NCBI GenBank assembly: GCA_964533865.1
Contig: CAZHRC010000003.1
Coordinates: forward strand, 93,139 to 157,138
Length of the DNA stretch: 64,000 nucleotides
Reading direction: 5' to 3'
From: CAZHRC01 sp964533865
GTDB taxonomy: Bacteria > Bacillota > Clostridia > Tissierellales > Peptoniphilaceae
Every line of letters starts with the position of its first letter. The stretch's first letter is position 1. The notes below the pieces were generated by a model that saw only the letters and a program-made list of their open reading frames with translations, did not search any database and was not told the origin of the DNA. Of the stretch, positions 9,488 through 17,490 are shown in pieces. Position numbers and translations under genes: made by a program.

Positions 9488-10566
9488 TTATTGAAATGTT
9501 CCAACCTGTTGGATGTATGCGTCTACCTCAGCGGGATCGCTAGGGATAGCGACTTTCGCCTCGATGAGAAACGTCTTGATTTTCTCGAGCTTATCGAGCA
9601 CGTCTTGTGGTGTCTTCACATTGGTTTCTTCCATCAACAGCTGGGAAGTTGCAGGGTTGTCCTTCATCGCCACTGCAAAATCTCCACCTTTATACTTTCC
9701 TTCCAATGCTTCTTTTGCTGTGGTATAAACCATGTCCGCCGTTCCCCTAGCACCCGAGGCCGGGATATTGTCAGGAGCGATACTGTTTTGGTTGCCATCG
9801 TAACCGATCGCATAGCGATCCAATTTCTTAGCTGCTTCTAGGACGCCCATCCCTGAACCGCCCGCCGCATGGAAAATAACGCCTGCGCCTTGTTCATACA
9901 GACTTTGTGCAAGCTCTGTCCCTTTGCCTGGATCATTCCACGCACCTACAAAAGCAGTTAACACCTCAATTTTAGGATCGATGAATTTTGCCCCGGCGGT
10001 GTAGCCTGCTACTACGCTCCTAATGATCGGGATGTCCATGCCACCGACAATACCGATCTTATTTGCCTTTGGAGATTTTGGCAAATGACCCCCTTGCTCC
10101 ATCAAAGCTGCATAGGCGCCAACTAAAACGACGTATCCACTTGGCTCAACAACACGGATTTGATGTTATCCGAACCCGCAAACCCGTCCATAATCAAAAA
10201 GGGTTGATTCGAATAATCTTCGCTGACCGCTTTCACCGAGTCCACAGAATCACCACCCATGGTCACGATGAGCGCATACTCTTCCGTGTCCGCAAAATTC
10301 CGAATCAAACCTTCCATCTCGGATATCGCCTTAGGTTCGGCGACATCCACTTGAATGCCCTCCTCTTTGAGCTTCAAAACCCCTTGATAACCCAAATCGT
10401 TAAAAGATTTGTCGCCAAGACCTCCAGTTCCCGTGACAAAAGCAATCTTCTTTTCGCTAGCCGTCCCCGTCGTCGTCTCCATCGGCTCTGAGGCTTTATT
10501 TCCACCACAACCCGCCAACAGACTCAATGCTAGCACTAACATCGCTACTACTCCAATTCGTTTCAT
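9488..10566 (-). pseudogene. nupN: BMP-family nucleoside-binding lipoprotein, single-base frameshift
   Basis: Substrate-binding lipoprotein of the nucleoside importer. It starts at the ATG at 10564-10566 (GGAGGGG upstream); lipobox LAGC with Cys20, then the BMP fold (KIAFVTGTGGLGDKSFNDLG). The frame stops right after QVDTSF, and the rest (LVGAYAALMEQGGH onward) continues one frame over to base 9488. The break is at a run of four A (10125-10128; T4 on the coding strand); a fifth base would restore SFLVGAY and a 359-residue protein of normal length. Together with the nupP break, it means the importer is either inactive or mis-sequenced at two homopolymers. Confidence 0.85.
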
Positions 10567-10606
10567 ATTACCCCTCCTAGATTTTATTCGCACATGGATA
10601 TCCATG

Positions 10607-11098
10607 TTACGCGTATTTTAGTTGCCCAGTCAACGCTTCGATTTGCGACTTGCAATCCGGATATTCTGCAATCAGCTCACCCACATCATCAGCGTGCTCA
10701 TAATCCGCTTCGTCAAACCCTGGACTCATGGTCGTCCCAAGTAGGGCATACCCGCCCTCTTGACACAGTTTAGACCCCTGCCATGCGCCTGCGGGCACCA
10801 CGTGCTGAACTTTTTGTCCAGCGACGATGTCATTGCCCAATACGGTGATACGAAAGGTTCCATCGGGGAAAAGTTCCAAGAGCTCTACAGGATCCCCTTT
10901 GTAAAAATGATACACTTCATCAGTCGCTAAGCGATGAAGATGGGAAAAACCCTCTCCAGTTAGCATAAATAAAATGGCCGACCCCATATCTTTGTCGCCG
11001 ACTTTTCCTGGCGAGCGATAGGTGGACTTAAACAGCCCCCCTTCCCGCGCCAAGGGCTGTAGTTCCAATATACGGATAATTTCCTTTACTTCTTCCAT
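10607..11098 (-). CDS. Cupin domain protein, DUF985 type
   Basis: 163-residue cupin of the DUF985 group from the ATG at 11096-11098 (GGAGG upstream). Family landmarks: GLFKSTYRS near the N-terminus, ILFMLTGEGFSHLHRLATDEVYHFY in the middle (split motif with metal-binding His and Glu candidates), and WQGSKL...LLGTTMSPGFD towards the C-terminus. Function of the family is not firmly known; a sugar or sugar-phosphate ligand is a guess from its position directly after the DeoR-type regulator in the nucleoside operon. Confidence 0.85.
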   Translation of the reverse strand: MEEVKEIIRILELQPLAREGGLFKSTYRSPGKVGDKDMGSAILFMLTGEGFSHLHRLATDEVYHFYKGDPVELLELFPDGTFRITVLGNDIVAGQKVQHVVPAGAWQGSKLCQEGGYALLGTTMSPGFDEADYEHADDVGELIAEYPDCKSQIEALTGQLKYA

Positions 11099-11115
11099 GT
11101 TTTTCCTCCCCATAA

Positions 11116-11925
11116 CTAACGTTTTTTCTTGTTTTCGAGTGCGATGTTTGAATAAGAGACGCGTACACCTCTTTTTTGACAAGCCTCAATGACTTCAGCC
11201 ACTTTCCCTTGTGACCCCGAGTACTTATCGCGGTAGGTGATCAAATGATCAAATTTATCCAAAGGGCAAACATTGTAGTAACCTTTTCCTCCAAACTTAG
11301 ACGTATCCATCAGCAAATATTTCGCACCGGCACACGCCATCAGAGCTTGTTTACTCACTCCTGCATCTCGATTGACATCGGTGATACCGTTTTCAACTTC
11401 GATAAACGACGAGGACATAAACAACTTATCCGCATTGTATCGTTTGATCATATCTAAAGTATCGTAACCATAGAGATAAAGAGATGTTTTTCTCAACGTA
11501 CCGCCTAACACCAATACTTCAACGGTCTTACTTTCTGCAAACCCAATGGCCACACTCAAATTATCCGTGATGACGGTGATTTTTTTATCCATTAAGTGTT
11601 TGACCATATAGTACACCGTAGTGCTCGCATCCATCATCACCACATCTCCGTTTTCAACGAATGTCGCAGCATATGCGCCAATCGCTTTCTTTTCTGAATC
11701 CATGGATACCATACGTCGATCCAAAGGCAACTCAAAAAGATTGGTCGGATATTCTCGAGCCCCTCCGTGAGTTCTCAGCAAATACCCCTCGGACTCTAAC
11801 TTTGCCAAATCTCTGCGAACGGTCATTTCCGAAACATTCAGTGCACTTTTTAGAGCGTTGATGTCGACAACGGTCTTTTCTTTCAATAGGTCAAGTATGA
11901 ATTGATGCCTATCCTTCGCTTTCAT
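11116..11925 (-). CDS. DeoR family transcriptional regulator
   Basis: 269 residues: N-terminal DeoR winged helix (about 6-60, with VSEMTVRRDLAKLESEGYLLRTHGGA) and the C-terminal sugar-phosphate-sensing domain (DVVMMDASTTVYYM, ITVITDNLSVA, LGGTLRKTSLYLYG). As the first gene of the nine-gene nucleoside operon it is the likely local repressor; ribose-1- or deoxyribose-phosphates made by PunA are sensible effectors, though that is inferred. A consensus promoter and a GAAA/TTTC repeat lie directly upstream, suggesting autoregulation. Confidence 0.92.
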   Translation of the reverse strand: MKAKDRHQFILDLLKEKTVVDINALKSALNVSEMTVRRDLAKLESEGYLLRTHGGAREYPTNLFELPLDRRMVSMDSEKKAIGAYAATFVENGDVVMMDASTTVYYMVKHLMDKKITVITDNLSVAIGFAESKTVEVLVLGGTLRKTSLYLYGYDTLDMIKRYNADKLFMSSSFIEVENGITDVNRDAGVSKQALMACAGAKYLLMDTSKFGGKGYYNVCPLDKFDHLITYRDKYSGSQGKVAEVIEACQKRGVRVSYSNIALENKKKR

Positions 11926-11950
11926 CGATCCGCCTCCCGTCCATCCTTGT

Positions 11951-11967
11951 AGAAATAGTTCGTTTCT
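11951..11967. promoter_or_regulatory. Candidate DeoR-type operator downstream of the promoter
   Basis: AGAAATAGTTCGTTTCT has inverted AGAAA/TTTCT ends and would lie at about +7 to +23 of the deoR transcript. A related GTTCGTTTC block recurs at 12075-12083 next to GAAACATTTC. GAAA/TTTC-type repeats are common in DeoR-family operators. Binding is inferred. Confidence 0.45.
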
Positions 11968-11979
11968 AACATTAATCGC

Positions 11980-12008
11980 ATTGTACCATCCTCTTTTTTA
12001 TTTGTCAA
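11980..12008 (-). promoter_or_regulatory. Sigma-A promoter for the deoR-nup-punA-mtnA operon
   Basis: On the minus strand: TTGACA (12008-12003), 17-base spacer, TACAAT (11985-11980). Predicted start near 11973, giving a leader of about 48 nt, too short for a purine riboswitch. Confidence 0.85.
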
Positions 12009-12151
12009 TATGATTTATTTAATAAAAACCCCTATTTAACTCGTTTATCTTGTTTAAGTTGAAACATTTCAATTGTTCGTTTCAATCATTTTATAATACT
12101 ATAAACAGCTCTTTCCACATTGGAGGTACCGTCTTCGCTTCTGAGATGAGT

Positions 12152-12187
12152 AAAAAACCGCCTTAACTCACTGAGTTAAGGCGGTTT
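12152..12187. terminator. Intrinsic terminator after the rhodanese gene
   Basis: Near-perfect inverted repeat with arms AAAACCGCCTTAACTC and GAGTTAAGGCGGTTTT, T-rich on the minus strand, 5 bases after the rhodanese stop. Ends the minus-strand stress operon. Confidence 0.85.
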
Positions 12188-12191
12188 TCCC

Positions 12192-12509
12192 TTATCTGAT
12201 CTTTTGCCCTTTCCAATCCGCAATCCCACCGACGTTTTGAACGTTGGTGTAGCCCATAGCTTTTAATGCGCGGACACACTGTCCGCTTCTCATGCCGCTG
12301 TGGCAATAGAGGTAGAGCGGGGTGTCTTGGGATGGCACTTGTTTAGCGATGTCCCCGAGTACTTCCATGGGGATATTGATACTGTTTGGTAAATGACCTT
12401 GCCGGTATTCACTTCTAGAGCGAACGTCGATGAGCAAAGCCCCCGGTGTGTGCAGGCAATCATCGACCGCTTGTTCCATTTTCACCGATTTGTTACCAAA
12501 TAAAAACAT
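12192..12509 (-). CDS. Rhodanese-like sulfurtransferase domain protein
   Basis: Single-domain rhodanese, 105 residues. Active-site loop CHSGMRS with Cys69; the CH2-type strand LLIDVRSRSEYRQGHLPNSINIP is typical. Cytoplasmic; likely handles sulfane sulfur or persulfides. It is the last gene of a minus-strand group with hemerythrin, an unknown protein and hcp, 9 bases after the hemerythrin gene, so a role in redox or nitrosative stress is suggested by context. Confidence 0.92.
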   Translation of the reverse strand: MFLFGNKSVKMEQAVDDCLHTPGALLIDVRSRSEYRQGHLPNSINIPMEVLGDIAKQVPSQDTPLYLYCHSGMRSGQCVRALKAMGYTNVQNVGGIADWKGQKIR

Positions 12510-12518
12510 GGTTTCTCC

Positions 12519-13073
12519 TTAGTACGTGCTATCCAATCTGTTGAGAATCTCCAAGTAAGGCTCTCGCGTATTATTGGCTGTTGCAGCTTCCTCAAACAGC
12601 TTGGTGCGCTCGTCAGCGCGGTTCATTGTCTCAAAGGACAAATGCTTTGCGGCGTATGTGTAAACTACCGCGTCTTCTTTTTCAGCGTGGCGCTTTAAGA
12701 GGTTGGCATAACTCATCGCATGACCGATGATCTCAACTTTATCCTCTTTTGTTGGCGCTTTGGCATAACGATCCAAGGCTTGCTCCAACTCTGTGACGTG
12801 GAGTCTCGCGAGGTCGTGTTCGACCATCATACCATGGCGAATGAGGTTTTCGCCAATTCTTCCGAGTTCGCGAGTCATATCCGCAAACAGAATCTCTTCC
12901 TCTTTTCCGTGGTGATGCGCATCGGAGTAGTTGCGAATGAATAAAATCCCATCGCGAAGATCTTTATCAGGCACTTCGCCACCTTCGATAATACTTCCAC
13001 ATATACGACGCAACACTTCTGTAAATTTTAAAATGTTTTGATGCTCTTCCATCAATATATCAATGCTATACAT
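12519..13073 (-). CDS. Hemerythrin-like (HHE) domain protein
   Basis: 184-residue four-helix protein with the di-iron ligand pattern of bacterial hemerythrins: EEHQNI in helix 1, HHHGKEEE in helix 2, MVEHDLARLH in helix 3 and RHAEKEDAVVY in helix 4. Such proteins bind O2 or NO or protect iron-sulfur clusters (YtfE-like roles). It starts one base after the upstream 199-aa gene ends, so the pair is tightly coupled. Confidence 0.9.
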   Translation of the reverse strand: MYSIDILMEEHQNILKFTEVLRRICGSIIEGGEVPDKDLRDGILFIRNYSDAHHHGKEEEILFADMTRELGRIGENLIRHGMMVEHDLARLHVTELEQALDRYAKAPTKEDKVEIIGHAMSYANLLKRHAEKEDAVVYTYAAKHLSFETMNRADERTKLFEEAATANNTREPYLEILNRLDSTY

Positions 13074-13074
13074 G

Positions 13075-13674
13075 TTATTTCCTCCTTATGGTAAAGGTGT
13101 CCGGCGAGGTTTCTTCCACAATCATGTTCGATCCCTTTAAATAACCCGATGTCCAAGCATCCCGCAACCCGTGGAATCGTCCCACATCTTCTCCCCAATA
13201 AGTTTGGTGAAGATCGACGGTGCGCACCCAGCAGACGCCTTCCGAGCTATCGACCAACTGATTGACGCGATCACAGGGCATCCCGTCCAATAATGTATTG
13301 GTAATGGCTTCATAGGCTTCTTCTGGCGTCGAATAAGTCCAATCCTGCCCTTGTTTAAGGCCTAAGGCGTTCATGTCTTCTAATAATACAGTATACCTGA
13401 TTTCATCATCTTTTAAAAGGGATTGCACGACAAATGCCAACCGCTTTTCAACCAAGTCGATTTGCCCTTGTAACCACCCGTGTATATTTGAAACGTCGAT
13501 AATATCCGCTAAATCTTCTGTAGGCAGGGTTCCGTAGGTAGCCTCCAATCGAGATCGAAGATCCTCATCCCAGCCTTCTTGTTCCGCACGGTTTAATACC
13601 GTTTCTACCATATTTTGTTGTATCTTGACTTTGTTGTATAACCAATAGTGAATCGGTCCTAAAAATGCACTCAT
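13075..13674 (-). CDS. Uncharacterised 199-residue protein in the hcp-hemerythrin operon
   Basis: I do not recognise this family with confidence. It is soluble, acidic, without signal peptide; it opens with the motif FLGPIHYWLYNKV and ends with a basic IRRK. Two cysteines (in GMPCDRV and GVCWVR) and a conserved-looking patch (VDLHQTYWGE, GRFHGLRDAW) could bind a ligand or metal. It has an RBS after an upstream hairpin and is followed by hemerythrin at one base. Context points to nitrosative or oxygen stress. Confidence 0.75.
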   Translation of the reverse strand: MSAFLGPIHYWLYNKVKIQQNMVETVLNRAEQEGWDEDLRSRLEATYGTLPTEDLADIIDVSNIHGWLQGQIDLVEKRLAFVVQSLLKDDEIRYTVLLEDMNALGLKQGQDWTYSTPEEAYEAITNTLLDGMPCDRVNQLVDSSEGVCWVRTVDLHQTYWGEDVGRFHGLRDAWTSGYLKGSNMIVEETSPDTFTIRRK

Positions 13675-13686
13675 AACTCTCCTTTG

Positions 13687-13715
13687 AAAAGGGCGGCTCT
13701 CGTCGAGACCGCCCT
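13687..13715 (-). terminator. Attenuating hairpin between hcp and the 199-aa gene
   Basis: GGGCGG (13691-13696) pairs with CCGCCC (13710-13715) with an inner TCTC/GAGA stem; on the minus strand it is followed by TTTT and then the next RBS. Likely lets hcp be expressed more strongly than the genes after it. Confidence 0.65.
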
Positions 13716-13737
13716 GTCCATTTATATGCTAGTTGTT

Positions 13738-15594
13738 TTATTTTTCAATCTTCGCGTTGATGCGTGCAGTCACGTCGTTGACGTCAACGGAGTGAACCAT
13801 GCAAGCCTCTTCCAAAGATTCCATTTGTGAAGACGGGCAACCTAGACAGTGCATGCCGATGGACATCAACACTTCTGCCGCTTGTGGGTATTGTCTCGAA
13901 ATGTCACCGATGAGCATGTAGGGTTTTACTGGGCCATCTTGAGCTGCCGGCTCTTCTGTTGGGAAGAACAGTTCGATATCTTCTTCAACGGTTTGGATGC
14001 CTGCGATACCAAAGGTTTCAACCAAAACGTTGGCTACATTTGGCGATAAGAACGCTGGTAGGGTAGGTCCAAGGTGAATGTTTTTGACCCCTAGTGCCAA
14101 TAGCGCTAGTAAGACGATAACCGCTTTTTGCTCATACCATGCGATGTTGAACTCTAATGGAAGGTCATTGATGTCGTCGAGTTCAAAGATTTCTTGTAAT
14201 TTCAATGCGATAAGGGCTAAGGAGTAGGAGTCGTTACATTGTCCTGCATCCAACACTCTTGGAATGCCACCGATATCGCCTAAGTTCAACTTGTTGTAAC
14301 GGTATTTTGCACAGCCTGCCGTCAAGATAACCGCGTCTTGTGGAAGGGCTTCTGCGAATTCCGTGTAGTAGTTTCTGCCTTTTTGACGACCATCACAACC
14401 TGCCATGACGACAAATTTGCGAATCGCACCGCTCTTAATCGCATTGACCACTGGCTCTGCAAGGGCAAAGACTTGTTCGTGGGCAAAACCACCGACAATT
14501 TCGCCTTCTTCGATTTGCGTTGGAGCTGCACACTTTTTAGCGTGTTCAATGATTTGGCTAAAGTCTTTGTGTTCGCCGATTTCGCCAGGGATGTGGACGC
14601 TTCCAGGATAACCTGCTGCACCTGTCGTGTAGAGCTTATCAGCGTAGCTTGCCGCTGGCGGTACGATACAGTTAGTCGTCATCAAAATCGGTCCGTTAAA
14701 AGAGGCAAATTCTTCTTTTTGTTTCCACCAAGCATTCCCGTAGTTTCCAACGAAGTTATCGTATTTTTTAAACTTTGGATAGTAATTTGCTGGCAACATT
14801 TCCGAGTGAGTGTAGACGTCGACGCCTGTGCCTTGGGTTTGTTCCAAGAGCATTTCCATATCTTTTAAATCGTGGCCAGAAATCAAAATCCCAGGATTAT
14901 TTCTGGTGCCGATGTTGACTTGGGTTAATTCAGGGTTGCCGTAGGTTTCCGTGTTAGCCCCATCGAGAAGCGCCATACCGTCTACACCGAACTTCCCTGT
15001 TTCAAGGACCAATGCCACCAATTCGTCTGCGCTGAGGGCATCGTTCATCGTTTGTTGGAGTGCGCGTTGAATGAAAGCATCAATCGCTTCATTTTCATGA
15101 CCTAGCACGTTGGCGTGTTTCACATAGGCTGCCAATCCTTTTAATCCGTAAATGACCAACTCGCGCAAAGAGCGTACATCTTCGTTTTCAGTGTAAAGAA
15201 CCCCAGCTTTCTCAGCGATTTCTGCTGAAAATTCACCACCATAACCTGCTGCTTCCGATAAACTTTCCGTGTTTTTTAATTGTCCTTTAAGTTCCTTTGT
15301 CGCTGCAACCGTCTCGCGAATTTTCGCTTCAATCGCATCTTCATCAAAGTTTGCATTGGTAATCGTGGTAAATAGATTGGTTGTTACAATATGATTAATC
15401 TCTTTAGCAACGGCAGACCCCTCTTCACGAAGGCGAGTCGTCACATCCGATAGTCCTTTTGTCGCCCATACAAGGATATCTTGAGCTTGTGCCACTTCCG
15501 GTTTCTTTCCGCACATTCCCACCTTGGTACAACCGGTATTGCCCATGGCTTCTTGACATTGATAACAAAACATTTGCTCTTTCACTTGATTCAT
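13738..15594 (-). CDS. hcp: Hydroxylamine reductase / hybrid-cluster protein with C-terminal DUF1858 domain
   Basis: Hcp reduces hydroxylamine or, more likely in vivo, NO to N2O. 618 residues, about 70 longer than usual. N-terminal cluster cysteines C10, C13, C22, C28 (class with CxxC...C...C, as in anaerobes), then the hybrid-cluster domain with VINIGTR-like NIGTRNNPGIL, NCIVPP, GGFAHEQVF, AGCDGR, LTAGCAKYRYN and DAGQCNDSYS ligands. The extra C-terminus (about 555-618) is a DUF1858 module with GMHCLGCPSSQ. Preceded by a Crp/Fnr palindrome and followed by stress genes. Confidence 0.93.
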   Translation of the reverse strand: MNQVKEQMFCYQCQEAMGNTGCTKVGMCGKKPEVAQAQDILVWATKGLSDVTTRLREEGSAVAKEINHIVTTNLFTTITNANFDEDAIEAKIRETVAATKELKGQLKNTESLSEAAGYGGEFSAEIAEKAGVLYTENEDVRSLRELVIYGLKGLAAYVKHANVLGHENEAIDAFIQRALQQTMNDALSADELVALVLETGKFGVDGMALLDGANTETYGNPELTQVNIGTRNNPGILISGHDLKDMEMLLEQTQGTGVDVYTHSEMLPANYYPKFKKYDNFVGNYGNAWWKQKEEFASFNGPILMTTNCIVPPAASYADKLYTTGAAGYPGSVHIPGEIGEHKDFSQIIEHAKKCAAPTQIEEGEIVGGFAHEQVFALAEPVVNAIKSGAIRKFVVMAGCDGRQKGRNYYTEFAEALPQDAVILTAGCAKYRYNKLNLGDIGGIPRVLDAGQCNDSYSLALIALKLQEIFELDDINDLPLEFNIAWYEQKAVIVLLALLALGVKNIHLGPTLPAFLSPNVANVLVETFGIAGIQTVEEDIELFFPTEEPAAQDGPVKPYMLIGDISRQYPQAAEVLMSIGMHCLGCPSSQMESLEEACMVHSVDVNDVTARINAKIEK

Positions 15595-15628
15595 AGTGCC
15601 CTCCTTGGTATTGTTTGATCTTGACTTT

Positions 15629-15670
15629 ATTCTATAGGATGTCCGGAAGGATTTCCGTAACCTATGTTAC
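15629..15670 (-). promoter_or_regulatory. hcp promoter with Crp/Fnr-family (HcpR-like) palindrome
   Basis: Minus strand: GTAAC-ATAG-GTTAC (15670-15657), then TAGAAT as -10 (15634-15629). With +1 at about 15622 the palindrome is centred at -41.5, the standard class II activator position. No good -35 is seen, as expected for an activated promoter. GTAAC-N4-GTTAC resembles the motif described for clostridial HcpR. Confidence 0.75.
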
Positions 15671-15682
15671 CGATTTCAAAAA

Positions 15683-16387
15683 TTACAACATTTCTTCCAA
15701 ACCCAAAGGGTTTAGCAAAGTGATCACATCTTTTTCCACTTGAATATAACCCTCTTCTTCCATCCGCATCATCTCACGAGACAAGGAAGGGCGAGTCGTA
15801 CCCAGGTAATCTGCCAAGGACTCGCGATTTAATCCGAGCTGAACAGCGTCACCTTCTTCTTTTTGGAGTAGGAGATAGTAAGCAATCTTTTGTCTCAATG
15901 AGCGACTGCTGAGAATCAACAGCTTTTGGTTGAGAAAAAACGCCTTTTCCGATAAAATGCGCAACATATTGTGAAGGATCTTTCGACTTTGGGAGGAGGT
16001 GTTGCTGTACAAGGACGTAAAAAAGGATTTCGAAATTGCCAAGACCTCTACCTGAGACTGAGCGACACAACTGTAGTCATAAGGGTGATTTTCCAAATAC
16101 AAATACACTTCCCCAAAAATCGTTCCTGAAGACGAAAATACGTTAACGATCGTCCGTTTGCCATTGACGTCGATTTTTTCCACCGTCACCGTCCCTTTCC
16201 CCAAAACGAAGAGCGCTTGAGGCGTATCTCCTTGGGAAAATAACACTTCTCCCTTTTTCCAACGCCCTAAACTCACCAGAGGAGAGTCCGCAATAGCGGA
16301 GATCTCAACATCGGTCAAATCTTCGAATAACATGGAATTTGTGTGGTTGAGTATATCGAGGATGCGGTTTACACGGTTTTCTAACAT
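15683..16387 (-). CDS. Crp/Fnr family transcriptional regulator, probable HcpR
   Basis: 234 residues: cyclic-nucleotide-type beta-barrel domain (about 15-130, KKGEVLFSQGDTPQALFVLGKG), dimerisation helix, and C-terminal HTH (LNRESLADYLGTTRPSLSREMMRM). No N-terminal cysteine cluster of the Fnr type is present, so sensing is not by that 4Fe-4S site. Its stop is 12 bases from the palindrome in front of hcp, making activation of hcp by this protein the simplest reading. Confidence 0.88.
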   Translation of the reverse strand: MLENRVNRILDILNHTNSMLFEDLTDVEISAIADSPLVSLGRWKKGEVLFSQGDTPQALFVLGKGTVTVEKIDVNGKRTIVNVFSSSGTIFGEVYLYLENHPYDYSCVAQSQVEVLAISKSFFTSLYSNTSSQSRKILHNMLRILSEKAFFLNQKLLILSSRSLRQKIAYYLLLQKEEGDAVQLGLNRESLADYLGTTRPSLSREMMRMEEEGYIQVEKDVITLLNPLGLEEML

Positions 16388-16530
16388 AGGTTTGTTCTAT
16401 CCTTTCATCGCTTTGATCCTATTACAGTTCCGTACTATAGATACCCATTTTTCAGGGCTGCTGTTACTATTTCAAAAAGTTTGTTAGCGTGGTGTTCTCT
16501 ACTTCCTTTACGCTTCGTGATGATCTAAAA

Positions 16531-16562
16531 AAACAAACCTCGAATCGCATCGAGGTTTGTTT
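16531..16562 (-). terminator. Intrinsic terminator of the scf-PHP operon
   Basis: Arms AAACAAACCTCGA (16531-16543) and TCGAGGTTTGTTT (16550-16562), 6-nt loop, with a run of T on the minus strand. It lies 85 bases after the PHP gene. Confidence 0.85.
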
Positions 16563-16647
16563 CACATATACGCTTTAGTCAAGGACGTTAGCGAACGAGT
16601 TTTTCCAAGGAAGTCGTGTTTTCAAAAAGCGATCGACTTCTCATGTC

Positions 16648-17490
16648 CTATATCACGCCGTTTCTTTTCATCCTTTCTAAAATCGCCTTCACCGTCTCCT
16701 CTGGGGTTGAGTAGTCTCCCAATTCCACCGCTCGGCCATTAGAGCCATGGTAATCGGAGCCTCCCGAGACGAGCAAGTTGTATTTTTTGGCACCTGCCAA
16801 GGCTTTTGCCACATCTTCTGCGCCATGGGATTGGTGGTAGGTTTCAATGCCTTCGAGGCCCGCATCCACATAGGTTTGTAATCGATCAAAGTGCCCTTGT
16901 TGTCCAGGATGAGCTAAAAAAGGGATGGCGCCGTCCTTTTGAACGGCTTCGATCGCATCGGCATAGTGCAGGTACTCCGTATCTTCGCTGAGGATACCGC
17001 TGTTTTTAAACAAAGTGCGATAGGTCTCTTGATAACCGCTCCCCGTGTAGGGTTCGTCGGAAAGCAAGCTCATCAAGTGGTTTTTGTACAAGGTTTTATG
17101 GCTGTTTTCCGATCGCCCCAAGGCTGAAAGATCCAAATCATAGCCGTGATCCAACAAAATTTGTAGAAATCTCTCGGACTGAGCATTTCGCCGACTCAAC
17201 ATTTCATCACCTAATGCTGTGATATGAGGATGATCCGCACCGTAGCCATAACCTAGGATATGGACTTTCTTTCCCACTTCTGGATCGTAAGCCGAAAACT
17301 CGATGCCAGGAATGAGAGTGATCTCCCGTTTTTTAGCAAGATCTATCGCATGGGCGTAGGTTTCTGGCGTGTCGTGGTCAGTGATGCTTAAAACCGAGAC
17401 ACCAGAGGCCACCGCTCGGTCGAGCAGTGCGACAATTCGATCGGAACCGTCGGAAAATCGAGTATGGGTGTGGAGATCGGCTTTGATCAT
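16648..17490 (-). CDS. PHP domain phosphoesterase
   Basis: 280-residue PHP-family metal-dependent phosphoesterase of the YciV/RNase AM-like group. ADLHTHTRFSDGS gives the first metal His pair (H7, H9 from the ATG at 17488-17490); ITDHDTP, IPGIEFSA, FLAHPGQQG and SGGSDYHGS supply the remaining conserved metal ligands. Known relatives hydrolyse 3',5'-bisphosphonucleosides or trim RNA 5' ends. The ATG overlaps the scfB stop (ATGA), so it is translationally coupled to the SCIFF maturase; whether it works on that pathway is unknown. Confidence 0.9.
   Translation of the reverse strand: MIKADLHTHTRFSDGSDRIVALLDRAVASGVSVLSITDHDTPETYAHAIDLAKKREITLIPGIEFSAYDPEVGKKVHILGYGYGADHPHITALGDEMLSRRNAQSERFLQILLDHGYDLDLSALGRSENSHKTLYKNHLMSLLSDEPYTGSGYQETYRTLFKNSGILSEDTEYLHYADAIEAVQKDGAIPFLAHPGQQGHFDRLQTYVDAGLEGIETYHQSHGAEDVAKALAGAKKYNLLVSGGSDYHGSNGRAVELGDYSTPEETVKAILERMKRNGVI

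Noticed and set aside
11926..11979. Purine riboswitch before the nucleoside operon
   Set aside because: The predicted leader is about 48 nt with no purine aptamer-like three-way junction; a promoter/operator explains the region.
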